From Enterobacteriaceae bacterium 4M9 (GTDB lineage: Bacteria; Pseudomonadota; Gammaproteobacteria; Enterobacterales; Enterobacteriaceae): 64,000 nt of DNA. Shown here one piece after another: positions 36,224 to 46,188 of the stretch. The translations under genes and the position numbers were made by a program. The stretch spans positions 3,286,001 to 3,350,000 of the forward strand of contig JAADJJ010000001.1 in NCBI GenBank assembly GCA_010092695.1, written 5' to 3'. The notes beneath the pieces are model-generated. The model did not search any database and was not told the DNA's origin. It worked only from the letters and a program-made list of their open reading frames with translations. Position 1 is the first letter of the stretch; each line of letters begins with the position of its first letter.

Positions 36224-37510
36224 TCAGGCAGAGGTCGAAATGCGCGCCAGCTGCTCAAAATAATCCGGGAAGGTTTTTGCGGTGCATTTTGGGTCGAGAA
36301 TGGTGACCGGCGTATCGGACAGTGCCACCAGCGAGAAGCACATTGCCATACGGTGATCGTTGTAGGTACCGATTTGCGCGTGAGTCAGGTGCGCAGGCGG
36401 CGTCACGCGAATGTAATCATGCCCTTCTTCCACCTCTGCGCCCACTTTACGCAGTTCGGTCGCCATCGCAAACAGACGGTCGGTTTCTTTCACGCGCCAG
36501 TTATAGATGTTGCGAAGCGTGGTGGTGCCTTTGGCAAACAGCGCGGTAGTGGCAATAGTCATCGCCGCATCCGGGATATGGTTCATATCCATATCAATCG
36601 CGTTTAGCTCACCGCGAGTGCAGGCAATAAAATCGTCACCCCAGGTCACGGTCGCGCCCATTTTCTCCAGTACGTCGGCAAAGCGAATATCGCCCTGCAC
36701 GCTGTTGCGGCCAATGCCAGTAACTTTCACCGTGCCACCTTTGATGGCCGCCGCCGCGAGGAAATAGGATGCCGATGACGCATCGCCTTCGACCAGGTAA
36801 TCACCCGGTGAACGATACTGCTGGTTGCCGCGTACCACAAAGCGCTGGTACGCGTGGTTTTCTACCGCTACACCAAAGGTCTTCATCAGGTGCAGCGTGA
36901 TGTCAATGTACGGCTTCGAGACCAGTTCACCCTTAATCGCAATCACGGTGTCTTGCGCTGCCAGCGGCGCAGTCATCAATAGTGCCGTCAGGAACTGGCT
37001 GGAAACGCTGCCGTCTACCTCAACGTTGCCACCGCAAAAGCCACCACGCAGGCGCAGCGGCGGATAATTTTCCTGTTCCAGGTAATCAATTTGCGCGCCA
37101 CCCTGGCGCAGTGCGTCCACCAGGTGGCCGATGGGGCGCTCCTTCATGCGGGGCTCGCCGGTGAGCACAATATTGTTGTGTCCCAGGCACAGTGCCGCTG
37201 CCAGCGGGCGCATGGCGGTGCCAGCGTTACCTAAAAACAGTTCCAGCTCGCCGCTCGCCGCAAGCGTACCGCCCACGCCGGTCACTTCACAGCGAGTACG
37301 GTCGCCAGACAGTGTATAGCTCACGCCGAGCGCCTTTAGCGCATTAAGCATATGGCGCACGTCGTCGCTGTCGAGCAGGTTGGTCAGCACTGTGGTGCCG
37401 TGGGCCAGGGCTGCTAACAATAGCGCACGGTTGGAAACGCTTTTGGAACCAGGGAGATTGATAGTGCCGTCAACACGGGCGACAGGTTGAATAGTCAGGG
37501 ATTCCTGCAT
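36224..37510 (-). CDS. aroA: 3-phosphoshikimate 1-carboxyvinyltransferase (EPSP synthase)
   Basis: Joins shikimate-3-phosphate and PEP in the chorismate pathway; 428 aa (E. coli 427). The substrate loop LPGSKSVSNRALLLAAL (about 19-35) and the class I motif LGNAGTAMRP (93-102) are unchanged. Gly97 and Pro102 (E. coli Gly96/Pro101) are the residues expected in a glyphosate-sensitive enzyme. It is 63 nt downstream of serC, the conserved serC-aroA operon that links serine and aromatic synthesis. Confidence 0.97.
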   Translation of the reverse strand: MQESLTIQPVARVDGTINLPGSKSVSNRALLLAALAHGTTVLTNLLDSDDVRHMLNALKALGVSYTLSGDRTRCEVTGVGGTLAASGELELFLGNAGTAMRPLAAALCLGHNNIVLTGEPRMKERPIGHLVDALRQGGAQIDYLEQENYPPLRLRGGFCGGNVEVDGSVSSQFLTALLMTAPLAAQDTVIAIKGELVSKPYIDITLHLMKTFGVAVENHAYQRFVVRGNQQYRSPGDYLVEGDASSASYFLAAAAIKGGTVKVTGIGRNSVQGDIRFADVLEKMGATVTWGDDFIACTRGELNAIDMDMNHIPDAAMTIATTALFAKGTTTLRNIYNWRVKETDRLFAMATELRKVGAEVEEGHDYIRVTPPAHLTHAQIGTYNDHRMAMCFSLVALSDTPVTILDPKCTAKTFPDYFEQLARISTSA

Positions 37511-37573
37511 GTAACAAAAGTCTCGCTAAAACGGGGAAGACCCGCGCCCTGCGGCGCGGGAAGAAAACAGTGA

Positions 37574-38662
37574 TTAACCGTGGCGGCGTTCAAAATCGAC
37601 CATAAAATCGGTCAACGCCTGCACGCCTTCAAGCGGCATGGCGTTATAAATAGACGCGCGCATACCCCCCACCACACGGTGGCCTTTCAGCGCATGCAAC
37701 CCGGCGGCGAACGACTCCTCAAGGAAGACTTTATCGAGGTTGCTGTCGGCTAACTGGAACGGCACGTTCATGCGCGAACGGTTAGCACTCGCCACATCAT
37801 TGCGATAGAAGTCGCTGCGATCGATGGTGCCGTACAGCAGGTCCGCTTTCTGTTGATTAACTTTATCCATTGCGGCCACGCCGCCGTTCTGTTTGAGCCA
37901 CTTGAACACCAGCCCTGCCAGATACCAGGCAAAAGTCGGCGGCGTGTTGAACATGGAGTCGTTATCGTTAAGGACGGTGTAATCGAGGATGGATGGACAC
38001 GCCTTGCTTGCTTTGCCGAGCAGGTCGTCACGCACGATAACCAGCGTCAGGCCCGCCGGGCCGATATTTTTCTGGGCGCCAGCGTAGATAACACCAAAGC
38101 GGCTGACGTCAATGGGGCTTGACAGAATGGTGGACGAGAAATCGGCGGTGACGATAACGTCTTTGCCAAACTCCGGCGTTTCATCAATAGCAATGCCATC
38201 AATGGTTTCGTTCGGGCAGTAGTGCAAAAACGCCGCGTTGTCAGAAAGTTGCCAGTCGCGCATTGGCTTGAGCGCGCGCTTACCGTCAACGGTAATTTTG
38301 GCGTCGATAACGTTAGGCGTCAGGTATTTTTTTGCTTCCTTAACTGCGCTTGCCGCCCAGTAGCCCCCATCGACATAATCTGCGGTGGTTTTATCACCCA
38401 GCAGGTTCAACGGCAGCGCCGAGAACTGGCCGCGACCACCGCCGTGGCAAAACAGCACCCGGTAATTAGCCGGAATATGCATCAGGTCGCGCAGGTCGCG
38501 CTCCGCCTCTTCTGCCACCTGAATAAATTCTTTACCACGGTGGCTAATTTCCATAACGGACGTTCCCAGACCGTGCCAGTCGCGCAATTCCTGTTGAGCC
38601 AGTTTGAGCACATCTGCCGGCAGCATCGCCGGACCCGAACTAAAGTTGTAGACCTGAGCCAT
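37574..38662 (-). CDS. serC: Phosphoserine aminotransferase
   Basis: PLP enzyme of serine synthesis, also used in pyridoxine synthesis; 362 aa from ATG 38662 (MAQVYNFSSGPAMLP), the exact E. coli length. A four-residue upstream extension from 38674 is less likely. The PLP lysine is Lys198 in YAGAQKNIGPAG. FCHGGGRGQF (71-80) binds phosphate. First gene of the serC-aroA operon. Confidence 0.97.
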   Translation of the reverse strand: MAQVYNFSSGPAMLPADVLKLAQQELRDWHGLGTSVMEISHRGKEFIQVAEEAERDLRDLMHIPANYRVLFCHGGGRGQFSALPLNLLGDKTTADYVDGGYWAASAVKEAKKYLTPNVIDAKITVDGKRALKPMRDWQLSDNAAFLHYCPNETIDGIAIDETPEFGKDVIVTADFSSTILSSPIDVSRFGVIYAGAQKNIGPAGLTLVIVRDDLLGKASKACPSILDYTVLNDNDSMFNTPPTFAWYLAGLVFKWLKQNGGVAAMDKVNQQKADLLYGTIDRSDFYRNDVASANRSRMNVPFQLADSNLDKVFLEESFAAGLHALKGHRVVGGMRASIYNAMPLEGVQALTDFMVDFERRHG

Positions 38663-38823
38663 TTCCCTCACCACGCCTTAATGCCAATAATTTTTTCTGT
38701 GGACATCGGTTTTATCATCCGCTGCGAATGCCTGCAACGGGTAATCCCCAGGGGAAGTCATTGTGCTCGCAATCACACCGCCTGTTTCACTGTGTAAAAA
38801 GTCTGATGTCGCAGAAAAGGTAT

Positions 38824-39516
38824 TCAACTCACCCGCAGCGTCCGGCAGGCTCGTATCCATCTGCGTTCGCCGCAGCGCGGGCAAGCGCTATCACTTCCGG
38901 GCGCAAGCGTGATAACACGGCTACAGTGCCCGCAGGCGTATTCGCCAGCCTGCGGCGGGGTGCGGTAGCTTGGGTTAAACTGCGCAGGCAGCACTGAAAG
39001 TCCGGGCTTTACCTCTTCATCAGGATAAAACCAGGTGCTCACACCGCCATCACTCTCAAGAATGGCAAGCCTTAGCTGACCGAGATGCTCAACACCGGAC
39101 TGGCGCAGCGCCATAAAAAATTCCACCTCAGTGAAATGTTCCTTATGCAGACGTTCCCATACCAGTTCCCCCTGCTCCACCACCGCAATGGGCTTACCCT
39201 CCAGCCAGTCTTCCATTTTATCGCTGCGCGCCATCAGCCAGATAATCAGCCGGTAGAGCAGCGCAACGGTAATAAACACCGCGAGTGTCGGCAGCAGCGG
39301 CGTGTCGTCATACAGCGCCACGTCGCCTGCTGCTGAGCCTAGCGTCAAAATCATAATCACTTCAAATAGCGATAGCTGGCGCACGCCGCGCCGTCCGGTA
39401 ATTTTGAGAAAGATAAACACCAGCAGAAAGCTGTAAAAACTACGCAGCGCCACTTCCATCAGGAAATCAACCGGCAGTTTATCGAAGGCCATACGGTGTA
39501 AATCAAAGGATTTCAT
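38824..39516 (-). CDS. ycaP: DUF421 inner-membrane protein YcaP
   Basis: Membrane protein of 230 aa, the length of E. coli YcaP, with start MKSFDLHRMAFDKLP at ATG 39516; the ORF's 12-residue upstream extension is dropped. About three helices in residues 20-95 (YSFLLVFIFLKITGRRG, FEVIMILTLGSAAGDVA) precede the cytoplasmic DUF421 domain. The C-terminal zinc-ribbon-like segment has two CxxC pairs (YACGHCS and SACPRCGER). Function is unknown; YetF/YrbG-like relatives are equally uncharacterised. Divergent from ycaO across 138 bp. Confidence 0.9.
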   Translation of the reverse strand: MKSFDLHRMAFDKLPVDFLMEVALRSFYSFLLVFIFLKITGRRGVRQLSLFEVIMILTLGSAAGDVALYDDTPLLPTLAVFITVALLYRLIIWLMARSDKMEDWLEGKPIAVVEQGELVWERLHKEHFTEVEFFMALRQSGVEHLGQLRLAILESDGGVSTWFYPDEEVKPGLSVLPAQFNPSYRTPPQAGEYACGHCSRVITLAPGSDSACPRCGERRWIRACRTLRVS

Positions 39517-39654
39517 TGCGTTCTCCGAAGCGAAATGAGTACTTCTGAGCATAGCAAGTGTTTATTTATCACCACGCCGGGGGCGAATATGGCGCTATTA
39601 TCGTAAAGCCCGTATCATTGCGCGCTTCGCGTACGCCATCAAAGTGGACAGGTT

Positions 39655-41418
39655 ATGACCCAAACATTCATCCCCGGTAAAGATGCCGCGCTGGAAGACT
39701 CCATCGCTCGCTTCCAGCAACAGTTAGCCGACCTTGGCTTTCATATAGAAGAAGCCTCCTGGCTAAACCCGGTACCTAACGTCTGGTCGGTACATATTCG
39801 CGACAAAGAGTGTGCGCTGTGCTTTACCAACGGCAAAGGCGCGACCAAAAAAGCGGCGCTGGCCTCGGCGCTGGGCGAATATTTTGAACGCCTTTCCACT
39901 AACTACTTTTTTGCCGATTTCTGGTTAGGCGAAAGCCAGGCCAACGCGCCGTTTGTGCATTATCCTGACGAACGCTGGTTCCCGTTGCCGGAAGACGACA
40001 GCCTGCCAGAAGGTATTCTGGACACGCATTTGCGCGCGTTTTACGACCCGGATGATGCGCTGAGCGCCTCCATGCTTGTTGATTTGCAAACCGGCAACAG
40101 CGAGCGTGGCATCTGCGCCCTGCCGTTTGTGCGCCAGTCAGACCAAAAGACCATTTATATTCCGATGAATATCGTTGGCAACCTGTATGTTTCCAACGGT
40201 ATGTCAGCAGGCAACACCGCCAACGAAGCGCGGGTTCAGGGCTTATCCGAAGTCTTCGAACGCCACATCAAAAACCGCATTATTGCCGAGAGCATCAGCC
40301 TGCCGGAGATCCCCAAAGAGGTGCTGGCACGCTATCCTGGCGTTGTCGCCTCTATTGAAAAGCTCGAGGCAGAAGGTTTCCCGATTTTCGCCTACGACGG
40401 CTCGTTGGGTGGCAACTATCCGGTGATTTGCGTCGTGCTGTTTAACCCTGAAAACAGCACCTGTTTTGCCTCCTTTGGTGCACACCCGGACTTTGGCGTG
40501 GCACTGGAGCGTACCGTTACCGAGCTTTTACAGGGCCGCAGCCTTAAAGATTTAGACGTGTTTACGCCGCCGACCTTTGATGACGAAGAGGTCGCCGAGC
40601 ACGCAAACCTGGAAACCCACTTCATCGACTCCAGCGGCCTGATTTCCTGGGATATGTTTAAACAGGATGCCGACTATCCGTTTGTTGACTGGGATTTCTC
40701 AGGCACAACGCAAGAAGAATTCGCCACGCTGATGGCGGTGTTCGCTAAAGAAGGCAAAGAAGTGTACATCGCTGACTACGAGCACCTGGGCGTTTACGCC
40801 TGCCGTATTCTGGTGCCGGGCATGTCCGATATCTATCCGGCAGAAGATCTGTGGCTGGCAAACAACAGTATGGGCAGCCACCTGCGTGAAACCATTCTGA
40901 GCCTGCCGGGCAGCGAATGGCAGCCGGAGCAATACCTGCGCCTGATTGAGCAGTTTGATGACGAAGGGCTGGACGATTTCACCCGCGTGCGTGAGCTGCT
41001 GGGCCTTGCAACCGGCAAAGACAACGGCTGGTATACGCTGCGCATTGGCGAACTGAAAGCGCTACTGGCGCTGGCAGGCGGCGATCTTGAGCAGGCGCTT
41101 ATCTGGACGGAATGGACGATGGAGTTCAATGCCTCGGTGTTCAGTGAAGAACGCGCCCGCTTCTACCGCTGCCTGCAAACGCTGTTGCTGCTGGCACAGG
41201 AAGAAGATCGCAGCCCGTTGCAGTATCACCATGCCTTTGTGCGCATGTTTGGTGAGCAAACCGTGGATGCAGCCAGTGCCGCCATCAGTGGTGAAGCGCC
41301 ATTCTGGGGCCTGCCGCCAGTCGATCTTGATTTGAAAGCCTTCCCGGCACATCAGTCGCTGCTCGGGGCGTGGGACAAGCTGCAGCGCGCAAAAGCCAAA
41401 TTCTGGCAAAAGGGATAA
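39655..41418 (+). CDS. ycaO: YcaO protein, ribosomal S12 beta-methylthiolation accessory factor
   Basis: ATP-dependent YcaO-superfamily protein of 587 aa (E. coli 586). In E. coli it enhances RimO-dependent methylthiolation of S12 Asp88, though its chemistry is unresolved. The ATP-binding YcaO core spans about residues 60-400 and includes GKGATKKAALASALGEYFERLS and QGLSEVFERHIKNRII, which carry the Glu-rich Mg/ATP ligands. A TPR-like C-terminal region follows. No precursor peptide or bacteriocin-type genes are next to it, so it is the housekeeping form rather than a RiPP cyclodehydratase. Confidence 0.95.
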   Translation: MTQTFIPGKDAALEDSIARFQQQLADLGFHIEEASWLNPVPNVWSVHIRDKECALCFTNGKGATKKAALASALGEYFERLSTNYFFADFWLGESQANAPFVHYPDERWFPLPEDDSLPEGILDTHLRAFYDPDDALSASMLVDLQTGNSERGICALPFVRQSDQKTIYIPMNIVGNLYVSNGMSAGNTANEARVQGLSEVFERHIKNRIIAESISLPEIPKEVLARYPGVVASIEKLEAEGFPIFAYDGSLGGNYPVICVVLFNPENSTCFASFGAHPDFGVALERTVTELLQGRSLKDLDVFTPPTFDDEEVAEHANLETHFIDSSGLISWDMFKQDADYPFVDWDFSGTTQEEFATLMAVFAKEGKEVYIADYEHLGVYACRILVPGMSDIYPAEDLWLANNSMGSHLRETILSLPGSEWQPEQYLRLIEQFDDEGLDDFTRVRELLGLATGKDNGWYTLRIGELKALLALAGGDLEQALIWTEWTMEFNASVFSEERARFYRCLQTLLLLAQEEDRSPLQYHHAFVRMFGEQTVDAASAAISGEAPFWGLPPVDLDLKAFPAHQSLLGAWDKLQRAKAKFWQKG

Positions 41419-41463
41419 TTAATTGATTTACTCCCTTTGAGGTAGGTCTTTTTTTGCTATATT

Positions 41464-41491
41464 ACGGGGCGATTTCATTGCCCCGTTTTTT
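41464..41491 (+). terminator. ycaO terminator
   Basis: Perfect 7-bp stem ACGGGGC/GCCCCGT (41464-41470 with 41480-41486) with a 9-nt loop and TTTTTT, 45 nt after the ycaO stop. Confidence 0.9.
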
Positions 41492-41817
41492 ATTTTTTCT
41501 CAGCACCCAATGAAATGTAAATTAAGCGTTAATTACGAGTGAACATTTATTTGTTCGCCGCGAAATAATGTTATTTATTTTCACCAAAAGATGAATAAAT
41601 TTAACTTTTCCGGGAGGTAGCCAAAGTTAAAATTCAACTCATGCGATAATATTTAAAATTTATTTTTATTAAATAAATCAAATAGTTAACCTGAAAAAGA
41701 GCAATAAACACACTCTTTACAGGCCTTTCAGCCAGGCGATATATGATCTACATCAATTTCTCATCTATAATGCTTTGTTAGTATCATTTCGCCGAATTTA
41801 GTTAAGAGAGAGTTAGT
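41492..41817 (+). promoter_or_regulatory. focA-pflB control region with FNR site
   Basis: AT-rich 326-bp region without a gene. An FNR-type dyad TGAT-CTAC-ATCA (41744-41755, centre 41749.5) precedes focA. With TAGTAT (41779-41784) as -10, the start would be near 41791 and FNR would sit at about -41.5, a class II arrangement like the E. coli P6 promoter. A better-looking TATAAT (41766-41771) would place the start near 41778, too close for that geometry. The distal AT-rich part probably holds ArcA/IHF sites, which I cannot delimit. Confidence 0.7.
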
Positions 41818-42675
41818 GTGAAAGCTGACAACCCTTTTGATCTGTTACTTCCACCTGCTATGGCAAAAGTTGCTGAAGAAGCGGGTGTCTATAAGGCAAC
41901 GAAACAACCGTTGACCACATTTTTCCTGGCGATTACCGCAGGCGTTTTTATCTCTATCGCGTTTGTCTTCTATATCACTGCAACCACAGGTTCAGCCGGT
42001 ATGCCTTACGGCATGGCGAAACTGATTGGCGGTATCTGCTTCTCTCTCGGTTTGATTTTGTGCGTTGTCTGCGGGGCTGACCTGTTTACGTCCACCGTAC
42101 TGATTGTTGTCGCAAAAGCCAGTGGCCGCATCAGTTGGGGGCAGTTGGCAAAAAACTGGGCCAACGTCTATTTTGGCAACCTGGTGGGCGCACTGCTTTT
42201 TGTCCTGCTAATCTGGCTTTCAGGGCAGTACATGGTCGCCAACGGTGCCTGGGGCTTAAATGTGCTGCAGACGGCTGACCATAAAGTCCATCACACTTTT
42301 GTTGAGGCTGTAAGCCTTGGCATTCTCGCTAACCTGATGGTTTGCCTCGCGGTCTGGATGAGCTACTCCGGGCGCAGCCTCACGGACAAGGCGTTAATCA
42401 TGGTGCTCCCGGTTGCGATGTTTGTCGCCTGCGGTTTTGAGCACAGTATTGCGAACATGTTTATGATCCCAATGGGCATCCTGATTCGCAACTTTGCAAC
42501 CCCGGAATTCTGGAGCGCTATTGGCTCCTCACCGGACAATTTTTCACATCTGACCGTAATGAACTTTATCACCGACAATCTGATTCCGGTAACAATCGGC
42601 AATATCATCGGTGGGGGTTTACTGGTTGGGTTGACATACTGGGTTATTTATCTGCGCGGCGGCAATAAGCACTAA
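41818..42675 (+). CDS. focA: Formate channel FocA
   Basis: Pentameric inner-membrane formate channel of 285 aa (E. coli 285) of the FNT family with six membrane helices. It exports or re-imports formate made by PflB. The start is GTG 41818 after GAGAGAG, as in E. coli, giving MKADNPFDLLLPPAMAKVAEEAG, the N-terminal gating helix that contacts PflB. The conserved central His lies in the EHSIANMFMIP region (FEHSIANMF). It is 49 nt upstream of pflB in the same operon. Confidence 0.97.
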   Translation: MKADNPFDLLLPPAMAKVAEEAGVYKATKQPLTTFFLAITAGVFISIAFVFYITATTGSAGMPYGMAKLIGGICFSLGLILCVVCGADLFTSTVLIVVAKASGRISWGQLAKNWANVYFGNLVGALLFVLLIWLSGQYMVANGAWGLNVLQTADHKVHHTFVEAVSLGILANLMVCLAVWMSYSGRSLTDKALIMVLPVAMFVACGFEHSIANMFMIPMGILIRNFATPEFWSAIGSSPDNFSHLTVMNFITDNLIPVTIGNIIGGGLLVGLTYWVIYLRGGNKH

Positions 42676-42724
42676 GTTACCGTTGCCAGTAGATCAGAAC
42701 TCCACATTAGAAGGTAGGTGTTAC

Positions 42725-45007
42725 ATGTCCGAGCTTAATGAAAAATTAGCCACAGCCTGGGACGGTTTTGCTAAAGGCGACTGGCAGAATGAAGTTAACG
42801 TACGTGACTTCATCCAGAAAAACTACACCCCGTATGAGGGTGACGAGTCCTTCCTGGCTGGTGCGACCGATGCAACTACCCGCCTGTGGGACAACGTGAT
42901 GGAAGGCGTTAAACTGGAAAACCGCACCCATGCGCCAGTTGACTTTGACACCGCCGTTGCCTCTACTATCACCTCTCACGATGCCGGCTACATTGAAAAA
43001 AGCCTGGAAAAAATCGTTGGCCTGCAGACGGAAGCACCGCTTAAGCGCGCTATCATCCCGTTTGGCGGCATCAAAATGGTTGAAGGTTCCTGCAAAGCGT
43101 ATGACCGCGAGCTGGACCCTGCTTTAAAGAAAATCTTCACCGACTTCCGTAAAACCCACAACCAGGGTGTATTCGACGTTTATACGCCGGACATCCTGCG
43201 CTGCCGTAAATCTGGCGTGCTGACCGGTCTGCCGGATGCCTACGGTCGTGGCCGTATCATCGGTGACTACCGTCGCGTTGCGCTGTACGGCATCGACTTC
43301 CTGATGAAAGACAAATTCGCGCAGTTCGGCTCTCTGCAGGCCGACATGGAAAACGGTGTTAACCTTGAAGACACCATCCGTCTGCGTGAAGAAATTGCTG
43401 AACAGCACCGTGCGCTGGGTCAGATCAAAGAGATGGCAGCCAAATATGGCTTCGATATCTCTGGTCCGGCAACCACCGCTCAGGAAGCTGTACAGTGGAC
43501 CTACTTCGGCTACCTGGCCGCAGTTAAGTCTCAGAACGGTGCCGCTATGTCCTTCGGTCGCGTATCCAGCTTCCTGGACGTGTACATCGAACGTGACCTG
43601 AAAGCCGGTAAAATCACCGAGCAGGACGCACAGGAAATGATTGACCACCTGGTCATGAAACTGCGTATGGTTCGCTTCCTGCGTACCCCGGAATATGATG
43701 AGCTGTTCTCCGGCGACCCGATTTGGGCAACCGAATCTGTTGGCGGTATGGGTGTTGATGGCCGTACTCTGGTCACCAAAAGCAGCTTCCGCTTCCTGAA
43801 CACCCTGTACACTATGGGGCCGTCTCCGGAGCCGAACATCACCATTCTGTGGTCTGAAAAACTGCCGCTGAGCTTCAAGAAATACGCCGCAAAAGTATCC
43901 ATCGATACCTCATCTTTGCAGTATGAGAACGATGACCTGATGCGTCCGGACTTCAACAACGACGACTACGCTATCGCATGCTGCGTAAGCCCGATGGTTG
44001 TTGGTAAGCAAATGCAGTTCTTCGGCGCCCGTGCAAACCTGGCGAAAACCATGCTGTACGCTATCAACGGCGGCGTGGACGAAAAACTGAAAATGCAGGT
44101 GGGTCCGAAAACCGCACCTATCAAAGGTGACGTGCTGAACTTTGACGAAGTCATGGACAGCATGGACCACTTCATGGACTGGCTGGCTAAGCAGTATGTG
44201 ACCGCGCTGAACGTGATTCACTACATGCACGACAAGTACAGCTATGAAGCTTCACTGATGGCGCTGCACGACCGCGACGTTATCCGCACCATGGCCTGCG
44301 GCATCGCTGGTCTGTCCGTTGCGGCTGACTCCTTGTCTGCTATCAAATACGCCAAAGTAAAACCGATTCGCGACGAAGATGGCCTGGCTATCGACTTCGA
44401 AATCGAAGGTGAATACCCGCAGTTCGGTAACAACGACTCACGCGTTGATGATATGGCCGTTGACCTGGTTGAACGTTTCATGAAGAAAATTCAGAAACTG
44501 AAAACCTACCGCAACGCTATCCCGACTCAGTCTGTTCTGACCATCACCTCTAACGTGGTTTATGGTAAGAAAACCGGTAACACCCCGGACGGCCGTCGCG
44601 CTGGCGCACCGTTTGGCCCGGGTGCTAACCCGATGCACGGTCGTGACCAGAAAGGTGCTGTTGCCTCTCTGACCTCTGTTGCTAAACTGCCGTTCGCCTA
44701 TGCGAAAGATGGTATCTCCTATACCTTCTCCATCGTACCGAACGCGCTGGGTAAAGATGACGAAGTGCGTAAAACTAACCTTGCAGGCCTGATGGATGGT
44801 TACTTCCACCACGAAGCCAGCATTGAAGGTGGTCAGCACCTCAACGTTAACGTCATGAACCGCGAAATGCTGCTTGACGCGATGGAGCACCCGGAAAAAT
44901 ATCCGCAGCTGACCATCCGTGTATCCGGCTACGCTGTTCGCTTCAACTCTTTGACTAAAGAGCAGCAGCAGGACGTAATCACCCGTACTTTCACTCAGTC
45001 CATGTAA
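42725..45007 (+). CDS. pflB: Formate C-acetyltransferase (pyruvate formate-lyase)
   Basis: Glycyl-radical enzyme that converts pyruvate and CoA to acetyl-CoA and formate in fermentation. ATG 42725 gives MSELNEKLATAWDGF and 760 aa, the E. coli length; the extension from 42683 is ignored. The catalytic Cys pair is in YAIACCVSPM (E. coli Cys418/419, mature numbering). The radical glycine is in IRVSGYAVRF near the C-terminus (Gly734). AGGTAGGTG precedes the start. Downstream are a strong terminator and then pflA, its activator. Confidence 0.99.
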   Translation: MSELNEKLATAWDGFAKGDWQNEVNVRDFIQKNYTPYEGDESFLAGATDATTRLWDNVMEGVKLENRTHAPVDFDTAVASTITSHDAGYIEKSLEKIVGLQTEAPLKRAIIPFGGIKMVEGSCKAYDRELDPALKKIFTDFRKTHNQGVFDVYTPDILRCRKSGVLTGLPDAYGRGRIIGDYRRVALYGIDFLMKDKFAQFGSLQADMENGVNLEDTIRLREEIAEQHRALGQIKEMAAKYGFDISGPATTAQEAVQWTYFGYLAAVKSQNGAAMSFGRVSSFLDVYIERDLKAGKITEQDAQEMIDHLVMKLRMVRFLRTPEYDELFSGDPIWATESVGGMGVDGRTLVTKSSFRFLNTLYTMGPSPEPNITILWSEKLPLSFKKYAAKVSIDTSSLQYENDDLMRPDFNNDDYAIACCVSPMVVGKQMQFFGARANLAKTMLYAINGGVDEKLKMQVGPKTAPIKGDVLNFDEVMDSMDHFMDWLAKQYVTALNVIHYMHDKYSYEASLMALHDRDVIRTMACGIAGLSVAADSLSAIKYAKVKPIRDEDGLAIDFEIEGEYPQFGNNDSRVDDMAVDLVERFMKKIQKLKTYRNAIPTQSVLTITSNVVYGKKTGNTPDGRRAGAPFGPGANPMHGRDQKGAVASLTSVAKLPFAYAKDGISYTFSIVPNALGKDDEVRKTNLAGLMDGYFHHEASIEGGQHLNVNVMNREMLLDAMEHPEKYPQLTIRVSGYAVRFNSLTKEQQQDVITRTFTQSM

Positions 45008-45036
45008 TTTCCCGGACTGGCTGAAAAGGCGTAGAA

Positions 45037-45063
45037 TAAAGGCCCCCTGGTGGGGCCTTTTTA
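45037..45063 (+). terminator. pflB terminator
   Basis: Perfect 8-bp stem AAGGCCCC/GGGGCCTT (45039-45046 with 45052-45059) and a T-run. It separates the abundant focA-pflB transcript from pflA. Confidence 0.9.
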
Positions 45064-45225
45064 ATACCGCCGCCCTGCTCTCATGCAAGGCGCATGCATC
45101 AAGTCAACAGCCTGCTTTGCCAGCTATCTATACTTTGGGTAACTGCCAAAACAGACTCGACACAGCGGAACTCAAGCTGTGCATACACAAGCCCAGGATG
45201 GGCGATTTCTGGAGATATCACCGCA

Positions 45226-45966
45226 ATGTCAGTTATTGGTCGAATCCACTCCTTCGAATCCTGCGGCACCGTTGACGGGCCAGGCATCCGTTTTATCACG
45301 TTCTTTCAGGGCTGCCTGATGCGCTGCCTGTACTGTCACAACCGCGATACCTGGGATACCCACGACGGGAAGGAAATCACGGTTGAGGAGCTGATGAACG
45401 ATGTTGTCACCTACCGCCACTTTATGAATGCCTCCGGCGGCGGCGTCACCGCGTCTGGCGGAGAGGCCATGCTGCAGGCCGAGTTTGTGCGCGACTGGTT
45501 TCGCGCCTGCAGGAAAGAAGGCATCCATACCTGTCTGGATACCAACGGTTTTGTACGCCGCTACGATCCGGTAATTGACGAGCTGCTGGAGGTCACCGAC
45601 CTGGTGATGCTTGACCTTAAACAGATGAACGATGAAGTCCACCAGCTACTGGTTGGGGTTTCTAACCACCGCACGCTGGAGTTTGCTCGCTATCTGGCGG
45701 GCAAAGGGATTAAAACCTGGATTCGCTATGTTGTGGTGCCCGGTTGGTCTGACGATGATGACTCAGCGCATCGTCTGGGCGAATTTACCCGCGATATGGG
45801 CAATGTCGAAAAAATCGAACTGCTGCCCTATCACGAACTGGGTAAACACAAATGGGTGGCGATGGGCGAAGAGTATAAACTCGATGGCGTAAAACCGCCG
45901 TCCAAAGAGACCATGGAGCGAGTGAAAGGCATTCTTGAACAGTACGGACACAAAGTGATGTACTGA
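45226..45966 (+). CDS. pflA: Pyruvate formate-lyase activating enzyme
   Basis: Radical-SAM enzyme of 246 aa (E. coli 246) that installs the glycyl radical on PflB under anoxia. ATG 45226 gives MSVIGRIHSFESCGTVDGPG; the 44-residue longer ORF is not used. The cluster motif is CxxxCxxC at Cys30, Cys34 and Cys37 (GCLMRCLYCHNR). The GGE-type SAM-binding motif is in ASGGEAMLQ. It has its own upstream sequence after the pflB terminator. Intact and typical. Confidence 0.98.
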   Translation: MSVIGRIHSFESCGTVDGPGIRFITFFQGCLMRCLYCHNRDTWDTHDGKEITVEELMNDVVTYRHFMNASGGGVTASGGEAMLQAEFVRDWFRACRKEGIHTCLDTNGFVRRYDPVIDELLEVTDLVMLDLKQMNDEVHQLLVGVSNHRTLEFARYLAGKGIKTWIRYVVVPGWSDDDDSAHRLGEFTRDMGNVEKIELLPYHELGKHKWVAMGEEYKLDGVKPPSKETMERVKGILEQYGHKVMY

Positions 45967-45989
45967 TATCAGCTGACACAATGCGTCTC

Positions 45990-46017
45990 GGGCCGGTTAT
46001 TTACCGGCCCTTTTTAT
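45990..46017 (+). terminator. pflA terminator
   Basis: Perfect 8-bp stem GGGCCGGT/ACCGGCCC (45990-45997 with 46003-46010) followed by TTTTTATT, 23 nt after the pflA stop. Confidence 0.92.
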
Positions 46018-46188
46018 TGCCAGCGTAAAACCACGTCCTGTGGGCCTGGCCAGCAACACGTTTTGGCTTTGTCCTGTTGGCTTTGGCTTTAAATTTTACA
46101 TCTTGTCAGGGATTGAGTGCGCCCTTTCAGAGCGTAATCAATAATACCTGCATAGCCAGGCAGATGTTGACTGTCAGTGCCCTGGTGG

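Noticed and set aside
39655..41418. ycaO as part of a RiPP biosynthesis cluster
   Set aside because: Full-length housekeeping YcaO with focA-pfl downstream and no precursor, dehydrogenase or exporter genes nearby.
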